Shown here one piece after another: positions 16,258 to 24,568 of a DNA stretch of 64,000 nt; positions within the stretch are counted from its first letter, which is position 1; the number at the start of each line of letters is the position of its first letter. The stretch is from assembly GCF_001427905.1 (NCBI RefSeq), contig NZ_LMEF01000033.1:165305-229304 (forward strand). Direction: 5' to 3'. Under the pieces are notes generated by a model, which saw nothing but the letters and a program-made list of their open reading frames with translations, made no database searches and was not told the DNA's origin. This DNA comes from Flavobacterium sp. Root420 (GTDB lineage Bacteria > Bacteroidota > Bacteroidia > Flavobacteriales > Flavobacteriaceae). Both the position numbers and the translations under genes were made by a program.

Positions 16258-17128
16258 CACCCAACTCCTTTTTATACAATTCGATATTGGCTTTAATCTT
16301 ATCGTCTAACTCTGGTTCTTTAATATCCGTATGCTTTTGCATTTCCTCCCAGATAATTTTGGCCACAATATAGCGTGCCATTTCTTTATCATCGGCCGGA
16401 ATCACATACCACGGAGCATGATCTGTCGAAGTTTTATTAATTGCATCTTCATAATATTTTTGATATTCATCCCAGTGTTCGCGTTCTTTTAAATCCCCGG
16501 GAGAAAATTTCCAGTTGTGTTTTCCTTCCTCCAATCGACGTAACAAACGTTCTCTTTGCTCCTCTTTGCTCAAATGCATAAAAAACTTCATTACGATAGT
16601 TCCGTTTTGCGAAATATGCTTTTCAAAATTATTGATTTGCTCAATTCTGTTCTCCCAAAATTGAGGTGTGATATCGTCAACCGAATTTATTCCGGGCAAA
16701 TTCTCTCCCAAAATATATTCCGGATGCACGCGCGTTACCAAAACATTTTCATAATGTGTACGATTAAAAATTGCAAACTTTCCTTTTTCGGGCAATGCAA
16801 TATAATGTCTCCATAAATAATCATGCTCTAATTCGGTCGAATTGGGTGTTTTAAAACTGTGTACCACAACCCCACGCGGATTAAATTCCTTAAAAACTTC
16901 CCTGATCAAACTATCCTTTCCTGATGTGTCCATTCCCTGCAGGCAAATCAAAACACCGTATTTATTATGCGAATACATCACATCCTGCAAATCGCTTAAT
17001 TTTTTCTGAACCTTATCCAGCTTTTCTTCTTTTTCATCGTCATCTGCATCAATATTAAGCAAAGTCGGAATCTTGCCTAATTTTATTTTATCTGTAACTT
17101 TAAAATCATTCGGATCTATCGATTTCAT
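16253..17128 (-). CDS. Polyphosphate kinase 2 family protein
   Basis: This 291-residue PPK2 protein transfers phosphate between polyphosphate and nucleotides. Walker A is GMDTSGKDS (about 64-72). The lid and Walker B regions FNRTHYENVLVTRVHP and RLLRRLEEGKHNWKFSPGDL are the PPK2 signatures. The single-domain length and the opening KVTDKIKLGKIPTLL resemble class I or III enzymes that phosphorylate ADP or AMP from polyphosphate; the class cannot be settled by eye. It is cytoplasmic and monocistronic, convergent with the barrel gene across two hairpins, and its upstream side faces a dispersed hairpin element. Confidence 0.93.
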   Translation of the reverse strand: MKSIDPNDFKVTDKIKLGKIPTLLNIDADDDEKEEKLDKVQKKLSDLQDVMYSHNKYGVLICLQGMDTSGKDSLIREVFKEFNPRGVVVHSFKTPNSTELEHDYLWRHYIALPEKGKFAIFNRTHYENVLVTRVHPEYILGENLPGINSVDDITPQFWENRIEQINNFEKHISQNGTIVMKFFMHLSKEEQRERLLRRLEEGKHNWKFSPGDLKEREHWDEYQKYYEDAINKTSTDHAPWYVIPADDKEMARYIVAKIIWEEMQKHTDIKEPELDDKIKANIELYKKELGG

Positions 17129-17220
17129 ATTTTTCCATTTTTATATTATAAATATACTAATTTTACGAAGCATATTCCTGCTATTCATTGCAATACTTTT
17201 TCAATAAATTGGTTTTTTAC

Positions 17221-17316
17221 AAGCCACAACAAGAGCTTCCTCCGGTCGCTTTGTTCTGTCAGTAAAAAATACAATTTCTCCTCAAAGTATTTTCATTACT
17301 ATCAGGGCTGGGCACT
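17221..17316 (+). repeat. Dispersed hairpin element, copy B
   Basis: It contains GAGCTTCCTCCGGTCGCT, as in copy A (reverse strand), and ends in TTACTATCAGGGCTGGGC, which matches the ends of copies C and D (TATCGGGGCTAG, CATCGGGGCTAG). It lies in the divergent region between PPK2 and the propeller-like gene. Confidence 0.6.
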
Positions 17317-17335
17317 CTTTTACAAAACAATATTC

Positions 17336-18172
17336 ATGGAAAAATTTACATTAGAAATACTATTTCAAATCATCGGAATCGGTTCAGCATCAGGATTATT
17401 TTTCAATAACAATTCCCTTTATATCATTGGCGATAATAGCGGATTTTTATACGAATACAATATGCAAAATCAGCAATTAAGTCAGCATCCCTTAATTGAC
17501 AATCCATCGCAAAACATTCCAAAAAACATAAAACCCGATTTTGAATCGATTACACATCATAATGATACTTTATATGTTTTTGGTTCCGGTTCTACTATCA
17601 ACCGAAACAAAATGATTGCCTTTGATCTTAAGTCGAAAAGCATTTTACAGAAAAATGATTTAGTTGATTTGTATGCGTTAATGCAAAGTTTCGGTGAAAT
17701 AAAACCGGAAGATTTCAATTTGGAAGGTGCTATTTTCGATGGAGAAAACTGGTATTTATTCAACCGTGGTAACGGAATCTCCAACAAAAACACCATCTTC
17801 ACGATTCATGCTAAAAGCCTGGGCGAAGAATTTGCTTTGGTGGCAACCAATTATAAATTACCTAAAATAAAAGGCGTTCGCTCCAGTTTTACCGATGCTA
17901 TATTAGTTGAAGACAAAATCTATTTCTTATCAACTGCCGAAGACACCAAATCAACTTATGATGACGGCGATATTTTAGGAAGTTTCATTGGACGAATCGA
18001 TCTCAAAACCATGAAAATTGACTTCACACAAAAAATAACCTCAACCAATAAATTTGAAGGTTTGACTTTCTATCAAAAATCAAATGATAAAATTGAGTTT
18101 TTACTTTGCGAGGATAATGATACGGAGTTATTGGAGACTAAGATTTTTAAGTTGAGTTTGTCAATCAAGTAA
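17336..18172 (+). CDS. Beta-propeller-like protein of unknown function
   Basis: This 278-residue protein has no clear signal peptide. Repeating blocks of about 45 residues (ASGLFFNNNSLYIIGDNSGFLYEYN; HNDTLYVFGSGSTINRNKM; DGENWYLFNRGNG; VEDKIYFLSTAED) suggest blades of a beta-propeller, with Asp/Gly turns like those of DUF6929 proteins of Flavobacteria. Conserved Asp/Glu in FEGLTFYQ and LLCEDND could bind a metal. No catalytic signature is recognised. It stands alone, downstream of a dispersed hairpin element and upstream of a fold-back array. Confidence 0.7.
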   Translation: MEKFTLEILFQIIGIGSASGLFFNNNSLYIIGDNSGFLYEYNMQNQQLSQHPLIDNPSQNIPKNIKPDFESITHHNDTLYVFGSGSTINRNKMIAFDLKSKSILQKNDLVDLYALMQSFGEIKPEDFNLEGAIFDGENWYLFNRGNGISNKNTIFTIHAKSLGEEFALVATNYKLPKIKGVRSSFTDAILVEDKIYFLSTAEDTKSTYDDGDILGSFIGRIDLKTMKIDFTQKITSTNKFEGLTFYQKSNDKIEFLLCEDNDTELLETKIFKLSLSIK

Positions 18173-18501
18173 ATATCACATTTTAGTTTGTGCAATTTTG
18201 CGAATCCTTTGCGAATCTTTGTGTAAAAGCTTTACCACAGAGATTCGCAAAGGATTCACAGAGAAACGCAAAGAAGTAATTAATTTTCTCCTTGTAAATT
18301 TAGAGGCGCACAGAGTGCGTCTCCCGCAAAGAATATCCATTTCAATAAAAATCCAATCTAAAAACGCACAGCTGTGCACCTTTACAATAAAACTCTGTAC
18401 CTTTGAACCTTAGCAACTTTGAGCCTTTAAAAAAAACTTTTTTTCATCGCCTTCCCAACCTTTTTATCTTTTAAGCTCTCTTTAGTATAAAGACAACAAT
18501 T
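18173..18501. repeat. Intergenic region with a 22-bp GCAAAG/GCGAATC fold-back
   Basis: 18202-18223 pairs with 18236-18257 over 22 bp with one mismatch (GAATCCTTTGCGAATCTTTGTG). Then follow GCGCACAGAGTGCGTC and a run with TTTGAACCTTAGCAACTTTGAGCC (18396-18426), which is a one-armed relative of the array at 11550. No gene was found here. The ECF sigma promoter must lie in its last 100 bases, but I see no consensus box. Confidence 0.7.
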
Positions 18502-19038
18502 GTGATAAACGAAACTATAATTTCTAACTGCAAAAAAATGCACCGTGATGCCCAGCGTCAGGTGTATGAGCATATGGCTCCAAAATTGTATCGCGTTTGC
18601 AAACGGTACCTAAAAAAGGAAGAAGAAATTGAAGAAGCTATGGCCGACGCTTTTTACACTGTTTTTACCAAACTGGAACAGCTTAAAGAACCAAAAGCTT
18701 TTGAGGCCTGGGCTCGCAAAATAACCGTCAATCACTGTTTGGCAGCGATCAAGAAAAACACCAATTTCAATATGTATCTTGATGATGTCAAATTGCTGTC
18801 ACAACCTTTTACAGATGAAATCAATTCTCTTGAAGAAGAAGATTTACTCAATTTACTAAACCATATTCCGGACGGTTGCAAAACTGTTTTTAACCTTTTT
18901 GTTATTGAAGGTTTTGGGCACAAAGAAATTGCAGCGATGCTGAATATTTCTGAAGGCACCTCAAAATCACAATTGAATGCGGCTAAAACCAAGCTGAAGG
19001 AATTAGTAAACAAATTGTATTATCAAAAAGCAAAGTAG
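18502..19038 (+). CDS. ECF-type RNA polymerase sigma factor
   Basis: This 178-residue sigma-70 family factor contains only regions 2 and 4. Region 2 (about 14-85) reads AQRQVYEHMAPKLYRVCKRYL ... AMADAFYTVFTKL. Region 4 (about 115-170) holds the helix-turn-helix HKEIAAMLNISEGTSKSQL. The start is GTG at 18502; the next ATG (18538) would cut off the conserved ISNCKKMHRDAQ helix. The downstream gene begins 2 bp after the stop and encodes a single-pass protein like an anti-sigma factor, so the two form one unit. The inducing signal is unknown; a FecI-type iron link is not shown by the sequence. Confidence 0.93.
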   Translation: MINETIISNCKKMHRDAQRQVYEHMAPKLYRVCKRYLKKEEEIEEAMADAFYTVFTKLEQLKEPKAFEAWARKITVNHCLAAIKKNTNFNMYLDDVKLLSQPFTDEINSLEEEDLLNLLNHIPDGCKTVFNLFVIEGFGHKEIAAMLNISEGTSKSQLNAAKTKLKELVNKLYYQKAK

Positions 19039-19040
19039 TC

Positions 19041-20003
19041 ATGGACAATCAAGATAAAATATTCGATAAATTTAAAGAAGCCGCCCACAACTCGGAACAA
19101 AAAGACTTTCCGGGAATGGACAAAGTCTGGGCGCGCGTTGAAGAGAAACTGGACAAAAAAGAAGACAAAAAAGCCATTTCATTATGGAAAAAAATTGCCA
19201 TTGCTGCATCCCTTTTATTACTTATTTCTTTAGGGGCACAATTTTTTAAAACCAACCAAAACACTACAATTCAAACTCCCAAAGTTGTAGTAAATGAAAA
19301 GGAAAAAGAAGTGATTGAGAATTCAGAAATACAAAAAGATGCAGTTGCTGTCGAAGATTCAAAACTAATTCCGAAAGCTGAAGCTGTCAAAATTTTAGAC
19401 GAACAAATAAAAGAACAGCAAACTACAGTTGCAAATACAGAGCAAATTTCACCTGTACAAGCAGTTGGTTCAGGAACAGCTTCTATGCCTGTTTATGAAG
19501 AAGCCAACACACCAATTTCGGAATCTGTTTCTTCAGGTTTTGTTAATGACGAAGAACGTTCAGTTGAAAAAGATAAAGTTGCTGATTTTGGTTATTCAAA
19601 AAAGGTAGAAAGAGAAGCTTTTGCCGCAAAAGCCGGACAACAAGCTGAACGAGCTAAAAAAAGCACACCTTTGGTTATCTTAAACGGAAAAGCATTGTCT
19701 CATAGCAACGATGCAAAAAGAGATGAAATGATGCAGGCAGAACTTTCAAACCTACAACCCGAAAACGTAGAATCGTTAGTAGTTCTAGACGAACCTTTGT
19801 ACATTATTGATGGTGTCTATTATTCAGAAAATGATTTATTCGGAGATAATCCTACGAGTCCGTATGCGCCTTTAAACAAACAAGAAATCAAAACCATTAC
19901 TATTCTTCAGGATTTGGAAGCTGTTGCAAAATATGGCGAAAAAGGTAAAAAAGGAGTTGTTATTATTACAACCAAAAACGGAAAACCTACCGAGAAAAAA
20001 TAA
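19041..20003 (+). CDS. Anti-sigma-like membrane protein with TonB-plug-like C-terminus
   Basis: The 320 residues have three parts. The cytoplasmic N-terminus (1-48) contains FPGMDKVWARVEEKLD, like the sigma-binding ends seen beside Bacteroidetes ECF factors. One membrane helix (about 50-66) follows. A long periplasmic region (70-230) is low-complexity and Glu/Lys-rich. The end (about 240-320) reads EPLYIIDGVYY, then INxITILQDLEAVAKYG-type residues and KGVVIITTKNG, the pattern of the SusC/TonB-receptor plug domain without any barrel. The gene starts 2 bp after the sigma gene. It may bind the sigma factor and sense a periplasmic or outer-membrane partner through the plug-like part. That role is inference. 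Confidence 0.78.
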   Translation: MDNQDKIFDKFKEAAHNSEQKDFPGMDKVWARVEEKLDKKEDKKAISLWKKIAIAASLLLLISLGAQFFKTNQNTTIQTPKVVVNEKEKEVIENSEIQKDAVAVEDSKLIPKAEAVKILDEQIKEQQTTVANTEQISPVQAVGSGTASMPVYEEANTPISESVSSGFVNDEERSVEKDKVADFGYSKKVEREAFAAKAGQQAERAKKSTPLVILNGKALSHSNDAKRDEMMQAELSNLQPENVESLVVLDEPLYIIDGVYYSENDLFGDNPTSPYAPLNKQEIKTITILQDLEAVAKYGEKGKKGVVIITTKNGKPTEKK

Positions 20004-20078
20004 TCTTATTTAGAAATCTTTGTCAAGTTTAAAACTTGACAAAGATTACTTCCAACATCAATCTTAAAAATCACTTTC

Positions 20079-20420
20079 ATGAAAAATGTAAAAATTATTT
20101 CATTAGGCATTGCTATGCTTATTTGTTTCATAACTAACGCACAAGAGAAAACAAATTCTGATACAATTTCTAAAGAAACTAAATCTACCGGAATCATCAT
20201 TTGTGCTCCGTCGAGATCTGTTCTTAATGAACCTTTGTATATTTTGGATGGAGTTGTAATAAATTCTAAACAGCTTTCTATAATCAATCCAAATGATATT
20301 CAAGATATAAAAGTTCTAAAAGATGCTCAAGCTACTTCGCCTTATGGAAGTCAAGGCAGAAACGGAATAATTATTATTACAACAAAAAAGAAGTACAATC
20401 AAAACAATACTGAAGAATAA
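20079..20420 (+). CDS. Secreted stand-alone TonB-plug-like protein
   Basis: This 113-residue protein has a signal peptide of about 21 residues (ending FITNAQE). The rest is a single plug-like module: NEPLYILDGVVIN, NPNDIQDIKVLKD, ATSPYGSQGRNGIIIITTKK. It is clearly related to the last 80 residues of the preceding protein, sharing EPLYI-DGV, YG--G--G and VIITTK-type ends. It probably arose by duplication of that part. It lies 75 bp downstream on the same strand and may be periplasmic bait or ligand in the same signalling unit. No barrel or TonB box is present. Confidence 0.75.
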   Translation: MKNVKIISLGIAMLICFITNAQEKTNSDTISKETKSTGIIICAPSRSVLNEPLYILDGVVINSKQLSIINPNDIQDIKVLKDAQATSPYGSQGRNGIIIITTKKKYNQNNTEE

Positions 20421-20536
20421 AATCGATTTAGAACATAATTCATCAAATTATTAACCAATATTTATTTACATTTGAACTTCTTTTGAAAAATCATTCAAAA
20501 GTCATTCTAGTACAAATTAATTTCAAACAAAATTTC

Positions 20537-21124
20537 ATGAACTCTATTTTAAATCAGAATTTATTTCTTGTAAAAGAACACGTTGGAATGTTTAAAGCCG
20601 CTAACAATTATGACATTTACGACCCGGAAAGTAATCAAATCATAATGAATTGCAGAGAAAACAATTTGGGATTCTTCACTAAAATGTTACGTTTCAGCGA
20701 GTATAAAAGAATGACTCCTTTTAATATTGAAATTACAACTGCATCTGGCGAAAAAATAATTGCCGTAAAGCGTGGTATCGCAATTTTTCGTTCTACTGTT
20801 GAAATTTTTGATGAGAAAGATCGCCTGGTTGGAACCTTCAAACAAAAATTCTTTTCTATTGGAGGCAAATTTGAGATTTTAGATAAAAATGAAAAACCGG
20901 TTGCGACACTGCAGGGAAAATGGACGGGTTGGGATTTTAAATTCAGCCATGAAAATAAACAGCTTGCTCAGGTAAGTAAAAAATGGGCCGGAATGGGCAA
21001 AGAGTTTTTTACCAGCGCCGATAATTATGTATTGCAAATCGAAGAAACTGTAGCGCAGGACAGTCCGCTAAGACAATTAATTTTGGCTGCTGTAATGTGT
21101 ATCGATATGGTTCTGAAAGAATAA
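20537..21124 (+). CDS. LURP-one / phospholipid scramblase-related protein
   Basis: This protein of about 195 residues folds, by pattern, as a single beta-barrel around a helix like LURP-one and scramblase proteins: NLFLVKEHVGMFKAANNYDIYD, FNIEITTASGEKI, FEILDKNEKPVATLQGKW. The C-terminal QLILAAVMCIDMVLK is the conserved hydrophobic helix (about 180-194). I start at the ATG at 20537 (MNSILNQN); an upstream TTG frame adds 18 unconserved residues. Bacterial members have no proven function. The gene stands alone and has no signal peptide. Confidence 0.75.
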   Translation: MNSILNQNLFLVKEHVGMFKAANNYDIYDPESNQIIMNCRENNLGFFTKMLRFSEYKRMTPFNIEITTASGEKIIAVKRGIAIFRSTVEIFDEKDRLVGTFKQKFFSIGGKFEILDKNEKPVATLQGKWTGWDFKFSHENKQLAQVSKKWAGMGKEFFTSADNYVLQIEETVAQDSPLRQLILAAVMCIDMVLKE

Positions 21125-21185
21125 AAAAGTTGTTAAACTTAGATTAAGAAAACATTTAAAGCATTATTTTAGGAAGCAAAAACTG

Positions 21186-21193
21186 TATTTTTG
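21186..21193 (+). promoter_or_regulatory. -7 promoter box of the SDR gene
   Basis: TATTTTTG matches TAnnTTTG, 42 bp before the ATG at 21236. Confidence 0.4.
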
Positions 21194-21235
21194 TGTATCT
21201 AAAATGATGCTTTCTGCATTTCTAAAAATACTATC

Positions 21236-21952
21236 ATGACAGACTTAAAAAATAAAAATGCCCTAATTACAGGAGCTGGAAAAGGAATTGGAAAAGCGAT
21301 TGCAATTGCTTTAGCAAAAGAAGGCGTAAACGTAATTTTAGTTTCAAGAACCCAAACCGACATCGATCAATTGGCTGATGAAGCATCTAATTTAGGTGTA
21401 AAATCCTTGGCTTTGGCTGCAGACGTTTCAGATATGGATTCTATAAATAGTGCGGTAGAAAAAGCATTAGCCAAATTTAAAACAATAGATATCTTAATCA
21501 ACAATGCCGGAATTGCTGCTTTTGGAAAATTCATGGAATTAGAACCAACAGAATGGGAAAAAATCATTCAGGTGAATTTAATGGGAACTTATTATACAAC
21601 TCGTGCCGTTATTCCAAATATGATTGAAAGACAAACTGGTGATATTATCAATATTTCGTCAACGGCGGGATTAAACGGAAATGCATTAACAAGTGCGTAC
21701 AGCGCCTCTAAATTTGCCGTTTTAGGATTAACCGATTCTTTAATGCAGGAAATGAGAAAACACAATATTCGTGTTTCGGCACTGACACCAAGCACTGTTG
21801 CTACTGACATGGCAAAAGATTTAAACTTAACAGACGGTAACCCTGAAAAAGTGATGCAGTCTGAAGATATCGCAGAACTATTAATTGCTCAGCTTAAATT
21901 AAACCGCAGAGTATTTATCAAAAATAGCAGTATTTGGTCTACTAACCCTTAA
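21236..21952 (+). CDS. Short-chain dehydrogenase, 3-oxoacyl-[ACP] reductase-like
   Basis: This classical SDR of 238 residues has the cofactor motif TGAGKGIGKAIA (about 12-23), NNAG (about 88-91), and the active site ISSTAG...YSASK with Ser and Tyr-x-x-x-Lys at about 140-158. SRTQ after strand 2 suggests NADPH. The closest named type is FabG-like 3-ketoacyl-ACP reductase, but it does not sit in a fatty-acid cluster, so the substrate is open. It is followed by an AATTCCA array and the LSm-like gene on the same strand. Confidence 0.85.
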   Translation: MTDLKNKNALITGAGKGIGKAIAIALAKEGVNVILVSRTQTDIDQLADEASNLGVKSLALAADVSDMDSINSAVEKALAKFKTIDILINNAGIAAFGKFMELEPTEWEKIIQVNLMGTYYTTRAVIPNMIERQTGDIINISSTAGLNGNALTSAYSASKFAVLGLTDSLMQEMRKHNIRVSALTPSTVATDMAKDLNLTDGNPEKVMQSEDIAELLIAQLKLNRRVFIKNSSIWSTNP

Positions 21953-21954
21953 AA

Positions 21955-22030
21955 AATAAATTCCAAATTTTAAATTCCAAATTCCAAGTATAGTTGAAAT
22001 TGGAATTTGGATTTTTACTCTTGGAATTTT
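21955..22030. repeat. Fold-back array of 7-bp AATTCCA units
   Basis: AATTCCA, AATTTTA, AATTCCA, AATTCCA are followed, after a loop, by TTGGAATTTGGA and CTTGGAATTTT in the opposite orientation. The same unit occurs at 33423-33495. It lies between two co-directional genes. Confidence 0.75.
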
Positions 22031-22040
22031 AAAAAAAAAT

Positions 22041-22553
22041 ATGATGGAACAACATTTAAGACAATTAATTGCAATAGAATTCACCGATAAAAAAGAAATT
22101 TTCACTGGATTCCTTATTGATTATTCTGATGACTGGATTTTACTTCGAAACAATCCCGTTGATTATATTTTGGATGGTTTTGTGATTCTGAAAAATAAAA
22201 ATATAGAAGCAATCCACAGAGATGAGGATCTTGCATTTACCGAAAAAGTAATCCGATTAAAAGGTTTAAAAACAAATGCCGAAGATATTATCCCAATTAG
22301 AGATTTAGCTTCTATTGTAAGCTTTTTAACCAATAAATATGGCATTTTTCAAATTTCAAAAAAATCGGCTAAATCAGCTTATTTAGGAAAACTTCTTGAG
22401 TTGAATACTGAAGAATTAACTATTGATTTTCTGGATACAAGAGGTCAGTTTGGAGGTGAATTAAGTTTCAATCCGGAAAAAATCAGAGTTATTGAATTTG
22501 ATACGGATTATATCAATTCACTGAAATTGGTTATTCCGGAGAATCAGAAATAG
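22041..22553 (+). CDS. Hypothetical protein with SH3/LSm-like halves
   Basis: This 170-residue cytoplasmic protein is not recognised as a named family. The first 60 residues (LRQLIAIEFTDKKEIFTGFLIDYSDDWILLRNN) look like a small beta-barrel. A second similar unit, SAYLGKLLELNTEELTIDFLDTRG, begins at about 112, so it may be two LSm/SH3-type barrels in tandem. No catalytic residues are evident. Two ATGs in a row (22041 and 22044) are both possible starts. It is followed by a good terminator. Confidence 0.65.
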   Translation: MMEQHLRQLIAIEFTDKKEIFTGFLIDYSDDWILLRNNPVDYILDGFVILKNKNIEAIHRDEDLAFTEKVIRLKGLKTNAEDIIPIRDLASIVSFLTNKYGIFQISKKSAKSAYLGKLLELNTEELTIDFLDTRGQFGGELSFNPEKIRVIEFDTDYINSLKLVIPENQK

Positions 22554-22568
22554 AGATTATTATTTATA

Positions 22569-22597
22569 GAAAAAGCCCTTTTAAAAGGGCTTTTCTG
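22569..22597 (+). terminator. Terminator after the LSm-like gene
   Basis: AGAAAAAGCCCTTTT and AAAAGGGCTTTTCT form a GC-centred stem with a T-rich 3' side, 16 bp after the stop. Confidence 0.85.
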
Positions 22598-22611
22598 TTT
22601 TCTGTTATTTG

Positions 22612-22713
22612 TCACCCTGACGGAGGAAGGATCACACAAGAAATTCCGCATAGTAATTCTCCAATCTTTGTCGAGCTACTCGTGTGATCCTTCCTCCGTC
22701 AGGATGACAAAAA
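22612..22713. repeat. Long inverted repeat with CCTGACGGAGGAAGGATC arms
   Basis: Arms of about 28 bp (from TGTCACCCTGACGGAGGAAG to GGATCACAC) are complementary with one mismatch and enclose about 46 bases. The type is a recurrent intergenic element of Bacteroidota as far as I recall. It lies between the convergent LSm-like and mtaB genes. Confidence 0.75.
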
Positions 22714-22744
22714 TGCGTTAAAAATCTTTATCTAAGCTTCTAAA

Positions 22745-24079
22745 CTACGCTTCCGCCAATTTATTTAAAAACTCCAGACGAACACTTCCGTCTTCGTCGA
22801 TTTTTGTCAAATTGATTTCTTGCAGCGTATTAATCAATTCAGGGTTCCAGGGCGTTTTTACTTTTACGTAATTCTCTGTAAAACCATGAATGTATCCTTC
22901 TTTATTTTCGCTTTCGAATAAAACCGTTCTGTTGGTTCCTAATTGAGTTTCATAAAAAGCACGACGCTTTTTAACGGATAGGCCACGTAACATTTTGCTG
23001 CGTTTTGCACGCACATTTGCAGGAACAACGCCTGTCATATTAGCGGCTTCTGTATTGTCTCTTTCAGAATACGTAAAAACGTGTAAATAAGAAATATCCA
23101 TTTCATTAAGGAAATGATAGGTTTCTAAAAAGTGCTCATCTGTTTCTCCGGGAAAACCAACAATAACATCAACACCAATACAAGCGTGTGGCATTACTTC
23201 ACGAATTTTATTTACTCTTTCTGTATAAACTTCACGTAAATAACGACGCTTCATCAATTTCAAAATATCATTGCTTCCTGATTGTAACGGAATATGAAAG
23301 TGTGGTACAAAAGTGCGGCTTTTAGAAACGAATTCAATTGTTTCGTTTTTCAATAAATTAGGTTCGATAGATGAAATTCGCAAACGCTCAATTCCCTCAA
23401 CCTTATCTAAAGCCTGAACTAAATCAAGAAAAGTGTGTTCGTGTTTTTTATTTCCAAATTCACCTTTTCCGTAATCACCAATATTTACACCTGTTAAAAC
23501 AATTTCTTTGATATTTTGAGCTGAAATTTCTTTAGCATTTTGCAAAACATTTTCAAGAGCATCACTTCGTGAAATTCCTCTTGCTAACGGAATCGTACAA
23601 TAGGTACATTTATAATCACAACCATCCTGAACTTTCAGGAAAGCACGGGTTCTGTCTCCAATAGAATAACTTCCAACGTAAAAATCGGCTTCAGCAATTT
23701 CGCAGGAGTGCACTTCACCCATATCGTTTTTGCTCAGGTCATGAATATAATCGGTAATTTTAAATTTTTCTGTAGCACCCAAAACCAAATCAACACCATC
23801 AACAGCTGCTAATTCTTCTGGTTTCAATTGTGCATAGCAACCAACAGCAGCCACAAAAGCCTTTTCATTCAATTTCATTGCTTTCTTCACAACTTGCTTA
23901 AATTGTTTATCTGCATTCTCTGTAACTGAACAGGTATTGATAACATAAATGTCTGCAACTTCTTCAAAATCGACACGATCAAAACCTTCATCATTGAAGT
24001 TTCTGGCGATTGTAGATGTCTCTGAAAAATTCAGTTTGCAACCAAGCGTATAAAAAGCAACTTTTTTTCTATTTTCCAT
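22745..24079 (-). CDS. mtaB: tRNA t6A37 methylthiotransferase MtaB
   Basis: This 444-residue radical-SAM enzyme adds a methylthio group to N6-threonylcarbamoyladenosine at tRNA position 37. The N-terminal UPF0004 domain binds the second 4Fe-4S cluster through Cys in TLGCKLNFSE, NTCSVTENADK and VGCYAQ. The radical-SAM cluster motif is DGCDYKCTYCTIPLARG (C-x3-C-x2-C, about 155-170). The C-terminus (about 375-440) is a TRAM RNA-binding domain. The order and the opening YTLGCKLNFSETS mark it as MtaB and not MiaB or RimO. It is monocistronic on the minus strand, with a -7 box 63 bp upstream. Confidence 0.95.
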   Translation of the reverse strand: MENRKKVAFYTLGCKLNFSETSTIARNFNDEGFDRVDFEEVADIYVINTCSVTENADKQFKQVVKKAMKLNEKAFVAAVGCYAQLKPEELAAVDGVDLVLGATEKFKITDYIHDLSKNDMGEVHSCEIAEADFYVGSYSIGDRTRAFLKVQDGCDYKCTYCTIPLARGISRSDALENVLQNAKEISAQNIKEIVLTGVNIGDYGKGEFGNKKHEHTFLDLVQALDKVEGIERLRISSIEPNLLKNETIEFVSKSRTFVPHFHIPLQSGSNDILKLMKRRYLREVYTERVNKIREVMPHACIGVDVIVGFPGETDEHFLETYHFLNEMDISYLHVFTYSERDNTEAANMTGVVPANVRAKRSKMLRGLSVKKRRAFYETQLGTNRTVLFESENKEGYIHGFTENYVKVKTPWNPELINTLQEINLTKIDEDGSVRLEFLNKLAEA

Positions 24080-24141
24080 AGGAATAAACTACGTTTTAAG
24101 TAGTAAGATATTATATTTACATAACTCTTTTGAAGAGTTTG

Positions 24142-24149
24142 CAAATTTA
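24142..24149 (-). promoter_or_regulatory. -7 promoter box of mtaB
   Basis: Minus-strand TAAATTTG matches TAnnTTTG, 62 bp before the mtaB start. Confidence 0.35.
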
Positions 24150-24568
24150 CGTACAATATTCTTTAAAATAAAATCAATAATATACTATATATCAATATTT
24201 TGCACGAAACATGTATTTTGATTTAGCCTGAAAAACAGTAATCCAAACATGTATATTTGAGAAATGAAATAATTTTAGAAATACAAAAAATATTTTCAAT
24301 AAGAATAAATTGACAAAACATCGATTAAATGCAAATATTATCGATTAAATGCGTTTTTATGAGGTTAAACCTGAAATTTTCCTACATTTAACTTTGTTTA
24401 GAAAATTTTTAGAAGTATTTTCACTTCACCAAAAACAAGAAAATTATTTTTATAACAAATTATATATAACAATTTTGATTTTTACTCGTTATGTTGTTGT
24501 TTTGTTATAATAAAAAATGGGCAGGCCGAAAACCAGAAAGAGTAGGCGAAAATTATAAATTAAATTCT
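24150..24568. other. AT-rich divergent intergenic region without a gene
   Basis: About 420 bases between mtaB and the secreted-protein gene hold no supported gene. I see a tandem ATCGATTAAATGC at 24320-24352 and several A/T runs, but no array of the type found elsewhere. The promoter of the following gene must lie in its right part. Confidence 0.5.

Noticed and set aside
18176..18413. Overlapping frames on both strands of about 70 residues
   Set aside because: They come from the palindromic GCGAATC repeat and mirror each other, and neither resembles a protein.
24150..24568. Riboswitch or small RNA in the long divergent gap
   Set aside because: I could not draw a convincing structure or terminator, and the only notable item is a short direct repeat (ATCGATTAAATGC).
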